Assembly: GCA_016765685.1 (NCBI GenBank)
Contig: JAESPR010000015.1
Location: 1 to 38,050 of the forward strand
Source: Colwellia sp.
Lineage (GTDB): Bacteria > Pseudomonadota > Gammaproteobacteria > Enterobacterales > Alteromonadaceae
Length of the DNA: 38,050 nt
Reading direction: 5' to 3'
The notes under the pieces are model-generated. The model was not told the origin of the DNA, searched no databases, and worked only from the letters and a program-made list of their open reading frames with translations. Of the stretch, positions 28,431-36,629 are shown piece after piece. The translations under genes were made by a program, and so were the position numbers. Within the stretch, counting starts at the first letter, position 1. Each line of letters begins with the position of its first letter.

Positions 28431-29225
28431 ATGACAGAAACAGAAGACGACTTTGGAAATGCATTTAGTGATAGTGAATCTGACGAGACAGTGGAGCCTG
28501 TAGAGGCCGAACCAATTGCTAGTGAAGCGTCGGGCGAAGAGGAGCCACCCGCTCCGCAAGAGGAAGAGGTAGTTACGGCTGAGGAGCCGTTAGAGGCTGC
28601 TGAACCCAACACCACGCCGCCGGTGGTAGACGAAGATGCAATAATGGGCAGAGTTGCAGCTGTTATGGCTGAGCGTGACAAGAGGCAAGCGGCTGAGACC
28701 CGCAACACCGAACTTGAAGCGCGCATTAAACAACTTCAACAATCACAAAAACAGGCACCCCAAACGCCTATTGACCCTCTTGACGACTTTGCAGGATTCC
28801 AAGCACAGCAAGACGAAAACTTACTCACTCAACGTATGGATATGTCGGAAGACATGGCCCGTATGCATCATGGTGATGAGACCGTTGATACTATGCAACT
28901 TTGGTGGCGAGAACAGATGCAGGCTAACCCAGTTATGCACGCTCAGTTCTCCGAACTACGTAAAAGTAGAAATCCTTACCAAGCGTTAATCACACAGTAC
29001 AACCAGCATCAAATGTTGGCTGATATTGGTAACGACCCGGCAGCATACAAGGCTCGCATTATCGAGGAGCACCTTGCTGGGAATGTAGAGGTTCAATCGA
29101 CAACGCCCGCTCTAGCCTCAATACCGGCGAAAGCAAAAGTTCCAACTTCCCTTGCTAAGGGTGGTGGCACGGTTGGCGAAATCACAACGGATGACGCGGA
29201 CGATTTTGCGAGTGTCTTTAATTAA
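28431..29225 (+). CDS. Capsid scaffolding protein
   Basis: 264 residues between portal and coat genes. Very acidic N-terminal third (Glu/Asp/Pro-rich, residues 1-70), a coiled coil (about 78-105: MAERDKRQAAETRNTELEAR), a Gln-rich helical part, and a short basic stretch (PAKAKVPTSLAKGGG) near the C-terminus that resembles the coat-binding end of P22-type scaffolds. It guides procapsid assembly and leaves before packaging ends. Confidence 0.82.
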   Translation: MTETEDDFGNAFSDSESDETVEPVEAEPIASEASGEEEPPAPQEEEVVTAEEPLEAAEPNTTPPVVDEDAIMGRVAAVMAERDKRQAAETRNTELEARIKQLQQSQKQAPQTPIDPLDDFAGFQAQQDENLLTQRMDMSEDMARMHHGDETVDTMQLWWREQMQANPVMHAQFSELRKSRNPYQALITQYNQHQMLADIGNDPAAYKARIIEEHLAGNVEVQSTTPALASIPAKAKVPTSLAKGGGTVGEITTDDADDFASVFN

Positions 29226-29236
29226 GGAATAGTACA

Positions 29237-30328
29237 ATGGCTAATACTGCCGTTAATGCCCTATCGATTCAAAAGAAGTACGAAAAACGGTACTTCAAAG
29301 AAATGGTACGGTCCAACCAATTTAATGCCTATATGGGCGCTGGGGCGATGAACCCTATCGTTGTTAAGCGTCAACTTGTTGAGAGTGGCCAGCTTATCAA
29401 TATCCCTCTGATTTCTGCGCTTAACGGCAACGGTGTCGGTACGGGTACTCTAACAGGTAACGAAGAAGCCCTTGGTAACTTCAGTTATGATGTAAAGCCA
29501 TATTGGCACCGTCATGCCGTTGTGGTTCCAAAGGATCAGCAGAAATGGTCTTCGTTTGACTTGAAGGGCGGCGCTCGCGAGATGTTGATGCTCTGGGATA
29601 CGGACGAAATCCGTGATGCCATCATTGACGGTATGACAGCGGTTACTATTTCCGGCGCATATGATGCTGAAAATGGTCATTCGCAACAGGTTTACCTGAA
29701 AGACTCTTCAACTGCCCAAAAGAACACTTGGAGCGCGGCTAATGAGTTCCGGCTTCTGTTTGGTGATTCGTTCTCCAACTATAACGCTACCTTTGCGACT
29801 GCACTGGCTACTGTTGGTTCCGGTGATGAGTTGGGTGTTAATGAGGTTGCCCTCATGAAGCGTCAGGCGCGTAAGCGGAATAAAGCAACTGGCTTGCCAC
29901 AAGTTCGGCCTATTCGTGTCTCTGGTGTCTCACGTGAATACTACGTGATGTTTACCGGTTCGAATAACTTTGCCAAGCTTAAAGCAGACATGAACACTAT
30001 CAATCTTGATGGTCGTCCACGTGATGTTGCAAGTAACCCAATCTTCCAAGACGGTGATCTAGAGTATGACGGTGTTATTATCCGTGAGATTCCAGAACAG
30101 CTAACTGGTGTTGCTGCGGGTTTGTCTGCCAATCAGGAGGGTGCTTATCTTATGGGCGCTCAAGCCATGGCTCTTGCTTGGAGTCAAACACCAATCGCGA
30201 CTCAAAGTTCTGAGAACGATTACGGCTTCCGTCCCGGCAAGGGTACTGAGTCTAGTTTCTCTGCTGAGAAGCTTGTTTATAACGGCCTTGACCATGGTAT
30301 GGTTACTGGCTTCTTCTACACAGCATAA
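29237..30328 (+). CDS. Major capsid protein, N4 gp56-like family
   Basis: 363 residues, HK97-fold expected. KRYFKEMVRSNQFNAYMGAG, then GQLINIPLISALNGNGVGTG, TLTGNEEALGNFSYDV and HRHAVVVPKDQQKWSSFDL match the pattern of the N4 gp56-type coat proteins, rather than the P22 gp5 type. The C-terminal part contains GAQAMALAWSQTP and the end VTGFFYTA. Builds the icosahedral shell. Confidence 0.88.
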   Translation: MANTAVNALSIQKKYEKRYFKEMVRSNQFNAYMGAGAMNPIVVKRQLVESGQLINIPLISALNGNGVGTGTLTGNEEALGNFSYDVKPYWHRHAVVVPKDQQKWSSFDLKGGAREMLMLWDTDEIRDAIIDGMTAVTISGAYDAENGHSQQVYLKDSSTAQKNTWSAANEFRLLFGDSFSNYNATFATALATVGSGDELGVNEVALMKRQARKRNKATGLPQVRPIRVSGVSREYYVMFTGSNNFAKLKADMNTINLDGRPRDVASNPIFQDGDLEYDGVIIREIPEQLTGVAAGLSANQEGAYLMGAQAMALAWSQTPIATQSSENDYGFRPGKGTESSFSAEKLVYNGLDHGMVTGFFYTA

Positions 30329-30339
30329 GGAGGCTAGAC

Positions 30340-30729
30340 ATGCCTACTATTCAAGCACGCGAGTATTACTCGCAACAAGTCCATTACTTACGCAAGTCTA
30401 TTGGCTTCGCTGATGATGGCGTAGAACTAACAATGGGTGTTATTCCATCCGGTTCTGTCATTCTTAAAGCTTTGTCTGGCATTAATGTCGATGTTGCTTT
30501 TGACGCCGGAACTACAAACACCGTTAATATGGGCACAAGCGCCGATGATAACCTATACGGCACAGTTCTTGCCGCTGGTGCTATCGCGTTTGTCCCTCTT
30601 GACGAGACTGTAGCTATGACGGTAGCGGCTGATACCACTATGACAGTTACGGTTGTGCTTACCGGCACCGCTGCAACAGTTGGTAATGGTGAAGCGCTTA
30701 TCGCGTACATCCCTGACAACGACGGTTAA
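30340..30729 (+). CDS. Capsid decoration-like protein
   Basis: 129 residues, beta-rich, low charge (LTMGVIPSGSVILKALSGIN, DNLYGTVLAAGAIAFVPLDE), directly after the coat gene with AAGGAGG before the ATG. The position and beta-sandwich profile are those of head-decoration or head-fibre proteins. A terminator-like hairpin follows it. Confidence 0.7.
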   Translation: MPTIQAREYYSQQVHYLRKSIGFADDGVELTMGVIPSGSVILKALSGINVDVAFDAGTTNTVNMGTSADDNLYGTVLAAGAIAFVPLDETVAMTVAADTTMTVTVVLTGTAATVGNGEALIAYIPDNDG

Positions 30730-30736
30730 TATAATG

Positions 30737-30769
30737 GGGCGGTGGTTAAACTCGCCGCCCTATGCTTTT
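30737..30769 (+). terminator. Terminator-like hairpin after the coat genes
   Basis: GGGCGGTG/CGCCGCCC-type stem (30737-30744/30753-30760 with one G-U), loop GTTAAACT, then TATGCTTTT. Partial termination here would lower expression of tail genes relative to coat protein. Confidence 0.65.
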
Positions 30770-30780
30770 GGAGTTAAAAC

Positions 30781-31110
30781 ATGTCGTTTAGTAAACAAGA
30801 AATCCGAGATAAAGCCTTAAGAATACTAAAGCTCCTAGCAACTGGGCAGCCTGCAGTGCCTGAGCATGCGCAGATTGTTGATGATGTTGTTGACGCGGCT
30901 CAAGCCTTCCTTGAATCAAAAGGGATTGCTTACTGGCCAGCGAATGAGATTCCTAACGGGGCAGCGGATGGTTTTAGAAATTATGTTGCAGCAAGAGCAG
31001 CGCCGGAATTACCGGGTGCGGAAGTTGTAACAAGTGAGGCTCAAGCCTTAAGAGACTTATACGAATTCACAGCGACCAAAAATGGTCGTGTTGCGTTTAC
31101 TTATTTCTAG
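30781..31110 (+). CDS. Head-tail adaptor, short P22 gp4-like protein
   Basis: 109 residues, shorter than P22 gp4. Helical: FSKQEIRDKALRILKLLATG, then VVDAAQAFLESKGIAYWPAN and FRNYVAARAAPELPGAEV match the gp4 fold order (helical bundle, IxxW loop, Arg-Ala-Ala-Pro helix). It would close the portal ring after packaging. Located just before the gp10-like gene, as in P22. Confidence 0.78.
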   Translation: MSFSKQEIRDKALRILKLLATGQPAVPEHAQIVDDVVDAAQAFLESKGIAYWPANEIPNGAADGFRNYVAARAAPELPGAEVVTSEAQALRDLYEFTATKNGRVAFTYF

Positions 31111-31119
31111 GCGGGACTT

Positions 31120-32541
31120 ATGCCAGCTCAATACATCCCATTAGGTGCTAACACTTACGACGTGTCTCAATACGAGGTGCCGTCTATTAAGCTTGAGAAC
31201 TGGTTCGCTGAAGAAGCTGGTGCTCGCACAGACAGACCCTACAGGCTTTTACCGACACCGGGCTTAACAAGCTTCGTAACTGGGCTAAACGGCGCTATAC
31301 GGGGCATGGATCAATTTGACGGGCTATTAGGCGGCAAAGCTGTGATAGCTTCGGGCTTACGGGCCTATTCTATGACCAGCGCAGGCGCTACGGTTGAGAT
31401 TGGCACTCTTGTGGGTACTGATGAGGCACGGTTCGCGGCTAGCCAATCTGACTTGGTTATGACGGCGGGCGGCGTGGCGAATGTTGTTACGGCAAGTTTA
31501 ACCGCTATCAGCTTTCCCGGTGCGACAGGTAATATTATTGATTGCGCTGAAATAGGCCAAATTCATTTATTTATTGAAGAGGGTTCAGGACGATTCTGGT
31601 ATTCAGAAATCGCTGACCCTACAGATGTTCCAGCAAATAACTTCGCAACAGCAGAGAGTGAGCCCGATGGCCTTCTTGCCGTTCGTGTTATTGGTAGAAA
31701 TATTTATTTATTCGGTACGCGAACTATTGAGCTTTGGCAGACTACCGGCTCGGTGGCGATACCCTTTAGGCCTACAGGCGACGCTACTGTTAAATATGGT
31801 TTGCTTGCTAGAGGTGCTATAGCTGAGGCTGATAGCGGGTTGTTTATGGTAGGCCGCGATCAGGACGGGAATGTATCTGTTTACCGCGTCCAAGGTGTCC
31901 AGCCTTCACGTATATCCACATATCCTATTGATAGGCTGATTGGTGAAGTCGCCGCAGATGACCGGGTAGACATTAGATTGTCAGCTCACGGTTGGGAGGG
32001 GCACAGCTTTATCGGCTTACATCTTCCGGGCGTTGGTGATTACTTCTATGACGTATCCAATGGGACTTGGCATCGCCGCAAAGAGTTGTCATCCGCCAGA
32101 TATTTAGTGCAAAACTTTCTGGCAGCCTTTGGTGAGAAGTTCGGCGGGGATAGTTTAGATATAACCACAGGTGCTATTTATCGTTTAGATTTAGATGTTT
32201 ACACGCATAATAGTAATACTGTGAGACGCGTTGCAACATCTATCATTCCTATTGAGGATAACCGCCCTGAGATTAAGAACCTCACTGTAGAGATGCAGGG
32301 CGGTGTGGGTCTTGTTACGGGGCAGGGCTCTACTCCCTTGGTTATGATGAAATATGCCCTTGACGGTCGCACGTTCGGCAATGAGCAGACGGCATCATTT
32401 GGTGTTCTGGGTGCTTATGGACGAAGAGCAATCTTTTATATGGGCCGTATGACGCCCCCACAGGTCGTTATTGAAATAGCCGTGACCGATCCAGTTAATG
32501 CCACTGTTACCGGGCTTGTTATTAATAGGGATATCCAATGA
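31120..32541 (+). CDS. P22 gp10-like DNA stabilisation / tail-hub protein
   Basis: 473 residues, essentially the length of P22 gp10. Start IPLGANTYDVSQYEVPSIKL, LENWFAEEA and RLLPTPGLTSF, then a long beta-rich beta-propeller-like region (MVGRDQDGNVSVYRVQG; YFYDVSNGTWHRRKELS). In P22 this hub seals the portal and receives tailspikes and needle. Overlaps the following gene by 4 bases. Confidence 0.88.
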   Translation: MPAQYIPLGANTYDVSQYEVPSIKLENWFAEEAGARTDRPYRLLPTPGLTSFVTGLNGAIRGMDQFDGLLGGKAVIASGLRAYSMTSAGATVEIGTLVGTDEARFAASQSDLVMTAGGVANVVTASLTAISFPGATGNIIDCAEIGQIHLFIEEGSGRFWYSEIADPTDVPANNFATAESEPDGLLAVRVIGRNIYLFGTRTIELWQTTGSVAIPFRPTGDATVKYGLLARGAIAEADSGLFMVGRDQDGNVSVYRVQGVQPSRISTYPIDRLIGEVAADDRVDIRLSAHGWEGHSFIGLHLPGVGDYFYDVSNGTWHRRKELSSARYLVQNFLAAFGEKFGGDSLDITTGAIYRLDLDVYTHNSNTVRRVATSIIPIEDNRPEIKNLTVEMQGGVGLVTGQGSTPLVMMKYALDGRTFGNEQTASFGVLGAYGRRAIFYMGRMTPPQVVIEIAVTDPVNATVTGLVINRDIQ

Positions 32542-33491
32542 GCGAAATTCGCCCTCAGCTTGGCGTTACCATTTTAGACGCCTCCAACCCTATTGTTGAT
32601 AGTAATGGAGCCCCTACGCTTGATTTTTACCGGTCATGGGAACGCCTAACTGCGATGAATGGGGACGATCCGGCGTTTATTCAAGAGAATATGACCGCCG
32701 TTCAAGACCCTGACATTGAAGAGCTTAGAACACAGGTTGAAGCGCTAACGGCCTCGGTTAATGATGCTCAGGACGCAGCTAGCGCAGCAGCGGCGGCGGC
32801 TGAAGAGGCAACAACCTTACTATCCGTTGCGTCTAATGACGCGCAGCTAATCGGGCAACGCGGCGCTCTAGGTGATATAGACTTTGCAGCACGTACGGAC
32901 ATGGTTACAGGAACCTTGGGGGCTTCCGGGGTTGGCACAAAGGCGGATACCCTATGGTATACAGGCGGCGGCACTCCCACCAAAAAGACAAACCAGTACG
33001 GTACTATCTCGTTTGAGACTGAGGATTTTGTGGTTGAAGAGGGCGCTTTAATTAAGCTTGAATGGTCCTACACTCAGGATGCAGTGCTTAATATGTTTGA
33101 GTGGTTCATGTGGCAAGAGGTCGTGAAGCTTAAAACGTCTGGTGGGTCGGATATTGCTACTATATTGCTCGCTAATGAATTCATGCCAGCCACAGTGAAT
33201 ACAAACGGCGTGCCGGGTGGTTATAGCGGTAGTTTAAATCTAGGACCAACACACACCAAAGTTAAGTTTATTGTCGTGCCAGCTCTAACGGGCTCTTGGC
33301 CTTCTGATGGCATTGTTAAGCTGACTTGCGACTTACTGCCCCATTCTGCCTTAACGTCACCCACAGATGAATGTTTTGCTGGTGCGACGTTTAATGCGGG
33401 TTCTGCCACCATACAAGCGGCCTTTAAGGCAATTGATATTAGTATTTCGGGGGAAGCTGTGAATAGCGGACCCGTCACGATTACAAGTTAG
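32538..33491 (+). CDS. Tail needle/fibre-like structural protein
   Basis: 317 residues. N-terminal segment with FYRSWERLTAMN, a coiled coil (about 60-95, IEELRTQVEALTASVNDAQD with an Ala run), then a C-terminal beta-rich domain (about 110-317). Stalk plus beta tip and position after the gp10-like gene suggest a trimeric needle or fibre. No diagnostic motif. Confidence 0.65.
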   Translation: MSEIRPQLGVTILDASNPIVDSNGAPTLDFYRSWERLTAMNGDDPAFIQENMTAVQDPDIEELRTQVEALTASVNDAQDAASAAAAAAEEATTLLSVASNDAQLIGQRGALGDIDFAARTDMVTGTLGASGVGTKADTLWYTGGGTPTKKTNQYGTISFETEDFVVEEGALIKLEWSYTQDAVLNMFEWFMWQEVVKLKTSGGSDIATILLANEFMPATVNTNGVPGGYSGSLNLGPTHTKVKFIVVPALTGSWPSDGIVKLTCDLLPHSALTSPTDECFAGATFNAGSATIQAAFKAIDISISGEAVNSGPVTITS

Positions 33492-33499
33492 GAATAAAC

Positions 33500-33832
33500 A
33501 TGGCTTTGCTTTTAAAGAACGTTAAAGGGCAGATAGCGGCGTCAGCCAGCATCCTGCTTAATGTGGCGAAGAACCAAACGTGGGTTATCCAGAATATCAC
33601 AATCCACAACGGTGATGCTGCGGCTCAGACAGATACTAAGTTTTATATTTACCCAGATGGGGGCGCGGCGAGTGCGTCAACCATATTCGTGAACATAGGT
33701 TCGCTCGCGGCTGGTGAAACACGGCAAATCAATTTAAAGCATAACTTGAATAGTGAGGACGTTCTGGCGGCGGGGACCAACTTAGATAATAAAGTTAACT
33801 ATATTGTCAGCTACTTTGAGAGAACCGACTAA
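33500..33832 (+). CDS. Small beta-sandwich virion protein
   Basis: 110 residues: LLLKNVKGQIAASASILLNV, WVIQNITIHNGDAAAQTDTK and NIGSLAAGETRQINLKHNLN give alternating strands typical of a small Ig-like or jelly-roll head/tail accessory. It is coupled (TAATG) to the acetyltransferase-like gene. Confidence 0.68.
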   Translation: MALLLKNVKGQIAASASILLNVAKNQTWVIQNITIHNGDAAAQTDTKFYIYPDGGAASASTIFVNIGSLAAGETRQINLKHNLNSEDVLAAGTNLDNKVNYIVSYFERTD

Positions 33833-34257
33833 TGGTTAGACAAGCTACAGCGGAAGACTGGCCAAAGGTTCTTGAGCTTATGCGCGCCTGTAATGAGGCG
33901 AGTTGCCATGAGGCTGATTTTGATGATGCCTCCGTGCTGCATATGTTTGAGTTATCCCTTAAAAACCCGTCTTTTGCTTGCTTTGTAACAGAAAAAGTTG
34001 ACGGCTTTGTTTATCTTGCCCTTTCAGCGTCTCATTTTAACTTCAGCGTCATTTATGCAAACGAGTTAGGGTTTTGGGGTAAGGGCGGCAAGGCTCTTGT
34101 TAATAAAGCCTCAAAGTGGGCTAAAGATATGGGGGCTTCTCGGTTGAGTATGGCGAGCGAAGATTGTATAAAGGGCGCTGCAATGGAGCGCTGGTATAGA
34201 AAAGCGGGATTTGTGCCGACAGGTCGCACCCACGCAAAGAATTTGGAGTTAGTGTAA
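33832..34257 (+). CDS. GNAT-family acetyltransferase-like protein
   Basis: 141 residues. VRQATAEDWPKVLELMRACN is a GNAT N-terminus; GFWGKGGKALVNKASKWAKD resembles the acetyl-CoA-binding turn (though Q/RxxGxG is modified to GKGGKA); MERWYRKAGFVPTG is the typical C-terminal GNAT motif. It lies between virion genes, overlapping both. Podovirus genomes sometimes carry such a gene at this place. Substrate unknown; the altered pyrophosphate loop could mean a structural or inactive role. Confidence 0.75.
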   Translation: MVRQATAEDWPKVLELMRACNEASCHEADFDDASVLHMFELSLKNPSFACFVTEKVDGFVYLALSASHFNFSVIYANELGFWGKGGKALVNKASKWAKDMGASRLSMASEDCIKGAAMERWYRKAGFVPTGRTHAKNLELV

Positions 34258-35366
34258 TGGGTATTGAAACAGCAATTATCGGCTCTGCTATACTGGGTGG
34301 TGTCTCCTCTATTGCATCCGGTAACGCTCAAAAGAGCGCGGCTAGGCATCAGGTCGCAGCAGCACAGCAAACATCTAACCAGCAAATCGGGCTGGCTCGG
34401 GAAACTCGCGATCAACAACGTGCTGACTTTGAGCCATTCCGGCAAGCTGAACTCCAACGAACGAATGCCCTTAGTGAGCTTTTCGGGTTTAACGCAGGCG
34501 GACCGCAAGTATCAGGCGGTGTTGCGGGTCAGCAAGCTTTATTGGGGTCGACCGCCTTATCGGGCGGCGGAGCCTCATCAGCCATCAGCGCTGGTCAGAA
34601 CTACATTAATACGAATCCCGATGTAGGCCGGGCCTTTAATAGTATTAACTCTCGCGATAGACAGTTTGTGCTTGATCAAGGTTTTGACCGTGATGGCGAT
34701 GGTCAATTGTCCGCTGCTGAGTTTGGTGACTTCCATTTTAACCAGCATGGACGCGCTGAAGGCCGTAGTGGTTTTGAGGCTGGTACAACACAAGTACAAC
34801 AAGCGGCCGCGCCGGTTGCAGCCCCACCACCACGGGGAACGCCTATCGCTGAGGTATTGCCAGCCGGTACTGTAGGGGCTTTAGACCCTTCTGTTAACCC
34901 GCAGATTGGTGAAGCTTTAGGGCCAACGGTTGACCCCTCAGTGCGAGGCGCAGAGCGATTTAACGAATCTCTATTCAATGCGGCATTTAGGGCTGATTTT
35001 GGTAGGGATAAGGACATTATTGACCAGAATCTTGCTAATCAAGGTGTTGTATTCTCAGGTGCTCGTTTAAACGCGGTAGAGGATTCTAGGCAGCGAAACT
35101 TTAGCAACGCCTTATCCAACTTCACAAATACGCTTTCAGGCTTCCCTACCGCGGGGGCGGGTGCTCAAGCAGGGTTTGCGGCGAATTCGCAGTTTGCAAA
35201 CAGTGCTAGCAATGCTTTAGGTAACTTTGGCGCAGCACAACAACAATCAGCATTTAATACAGGCCAAGCGAACGCTAATACATTCGCAGGGCTTGGATCG
35301 GCAGCAGGCACAGCTTTAGGCGCTTTCGATTTTGGCGGTAACAACTCTGTAACGAGACGGTTTTAG
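34257..35366 (+). CDS. Ejection-type virion protein with an EF-hand loop (P22 gp7-like position)
   Basis: 369 residues, Ala/Gln/Gly-rich. The N-terminus has a hydrophobic segment (about 5-22) and a helical Arg/Gln-rich part (AARHQVAAAQQTSNQQIGLA), as in phage internal proteins. Residues 144-155, DRDGDGQLSAAE, are a perfect calcium-binding EF-hand loop. It is embedded between NYINTNPDV (115-123) and HFNQHGRAEGR (160-170), two halves of a motif common in bacterial and phage surface proteins. First of three ejection-type genes; likely leaves the virion with the DNA. Confidence 0.78.
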   Translation: MGIETAIIGSAILGGVSSIASGNAQKSAARHQVAAAQQTSNQQIGLARETRDQQRADFEPFRQAELQRTNALSELFGFNAGGPQVSGGVAGQQALLGSTALSGGGASSAISAGQNYINTNPDVGRAFNSINSRDRQFVLDQGFDRDGDGQLSAAEFGDFHFNQHGRAEGRSGFEAGTTQVQQAAAPVAAPPPRGTPIAEVLPAGTVGALDPSVNPQIGEALGPTVDPSVRGAERFNESLFNAAFRADFGRDKDIIDQNLANQGVVFSGARLNAVEDSRQRNFSNALSNFTNTLSGFPTAGAGAQAGFAANSQFANSASNALGNFGAAQQQSAFNTGQANANTFAGLGSAAGTALGAFDFGGNNSVTRRF

Positions 35367-35375
35367 GGACTAGAT

Positions 35376-36629
35376 ATGGCAAACGAAGCATTTAACGCGC
35401 TAACAGCCGCGACAGCCTTTCGCAACCAGCAGGAAGATAGAGGTAACGTCTTGGGACAGCAGCGACGCCAGCAAGGCTTGCAGAACACCCAGAACAAGAT
35501 TGCTTTAGCTATGGGCCCCGGTGGCGGTGGTCGTAAGCAGGCGCAACAACTTGCTACGGGTTCTGGTAACGCTCAAATTATAGGCCAGTTCCAAGAACAG
35601 CTTTCCGGTCTTGATCAAGCACAGCGTACGCAGGCCAAGGAAAGAGCTGACGGAATGTCACGGCTCGCGCTTGGTTTGGGTAATGCTACTTATGAGCAGA
35701 GAGTTCAGTTTCTGAATGACCCTTCGAATAGACCACTCTTGGCCGGGCTAGGTCTTGGAGATGAGGCGCTTAGGTCGTTTGACCCGACAGATTTAAATAT
35801 TCAAACGCAAATCCGCATGATTGAGGAAGTTCAAACAGCTCTCTCAAAAGGCTTTGAAGGCCAGACATTGAATGAAGGTCAAGAGTTCGTTCAACGCGGC
35901 GCTCCAACGCTTTCAAATACGGGTACTCGCGAGGCGCAACGTTTAGCGGCTCAAGGTGCCAATACGGCTAGAATTACAGCAGAAGCGCAAAGAACTACAG
36001 CGGGCGCTCGACAATTGGGTGCTCAGACTGGTGCTCAAGCTGAAGCGAGAAACCTTCAAGAGTTAGAAAGTAAACTCGTTAGCGGCGAACCAGTAAAGCA
36101 ATCAGACATTAGGGCGCTTAGGGGCGAGTTCGAAAAGGAATTCGCTAGACCATTTGAAGACGCACAAGATCAATTCCTTGCTATGCGTGACGCCGCTTCA
36201 GACGGGACTGGCGCAAGTGATGTTGCTTTAGTCTTCTCATTCTTTAAAACGATTGATCCTGCTTCAACCGTTCGTGAAGGTGAATTCGCAACAGCTGCTA
36301 GCGCAATGGGATTGCCAGCCCAAATAATCCAAGCGGCACAACGCGCTGACGATGGCCAAATCATTTCGCAACAATTGCGTGAAGACCTTATTGCAGCGGC
36401 TGAAAACGCTATTAGGCAGCGCGAAACGACGGTTCGGGGGGCTATGGAGCGTTACACCGGGCTAGCGACAAGAGCTAGAATCGACCCGCAAGATGTTGTA
36501 CGTGACCCGTTTAGGCTTGACATTGCTCAACCACAGCAACCCGCACAACAAGAGGCACCATTAAACACAGAAGAGCTGCAAGAGCTGCAAGCTCGTGAAG
36601 AAGCAGACCGTCAATCTGGAGGCCAGTAA
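35376..36629 (+). CDS. Ejection-type virion protein, second of three
   Basis: 417 residues, Gln/Ala-rich, helical throughout (NALTAATAFRNQQEDRGNVL; ARITAEAQRTTAGARQLGAQ), no membrane segment, with a C-terminal Gln/Pro-rich tail (QPQQPAQQEAPL). Size and location match P22 gp20, an ejection protein. GGACTAG precedes the ATG. Assignment by order and composition. Confidence 0.72.
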   Translation: MANEAFNALTAATAFRNQQEDRGNVLGQQRRQQGLQNTQNKIALAMGPGGGGRKQAQQLATGSGNAQIIGQFQEQLSGLDQAQRTQAKERADGMSRLALGLGNATYEQRVQFLNDPSNRPLLAGLGLGDEALRSFDPTDLNIQTQIRMIEEVQTALSKGFEGQTLNEGQEFVQRGAPTLSNTGTREAQRLAAQGANTARITAEAQRTTAGARQLGAQTGAQAEARNLQELESKLVSGEPVKQSDIRALRGEFEKEFARPFEDAQDQFLAMRDAASDGTGASDVALVFSFFKTIDPASTVREGEFATAASAMGLPAQIIQAAQRADDGQIISQQLREDLIAAAENAIRQRETTVRGAMERYTGLATRARIDPQDVVRDPFRLDIAQPQQPAQQEAPLNTEELQELQAREEADRQSGGQ

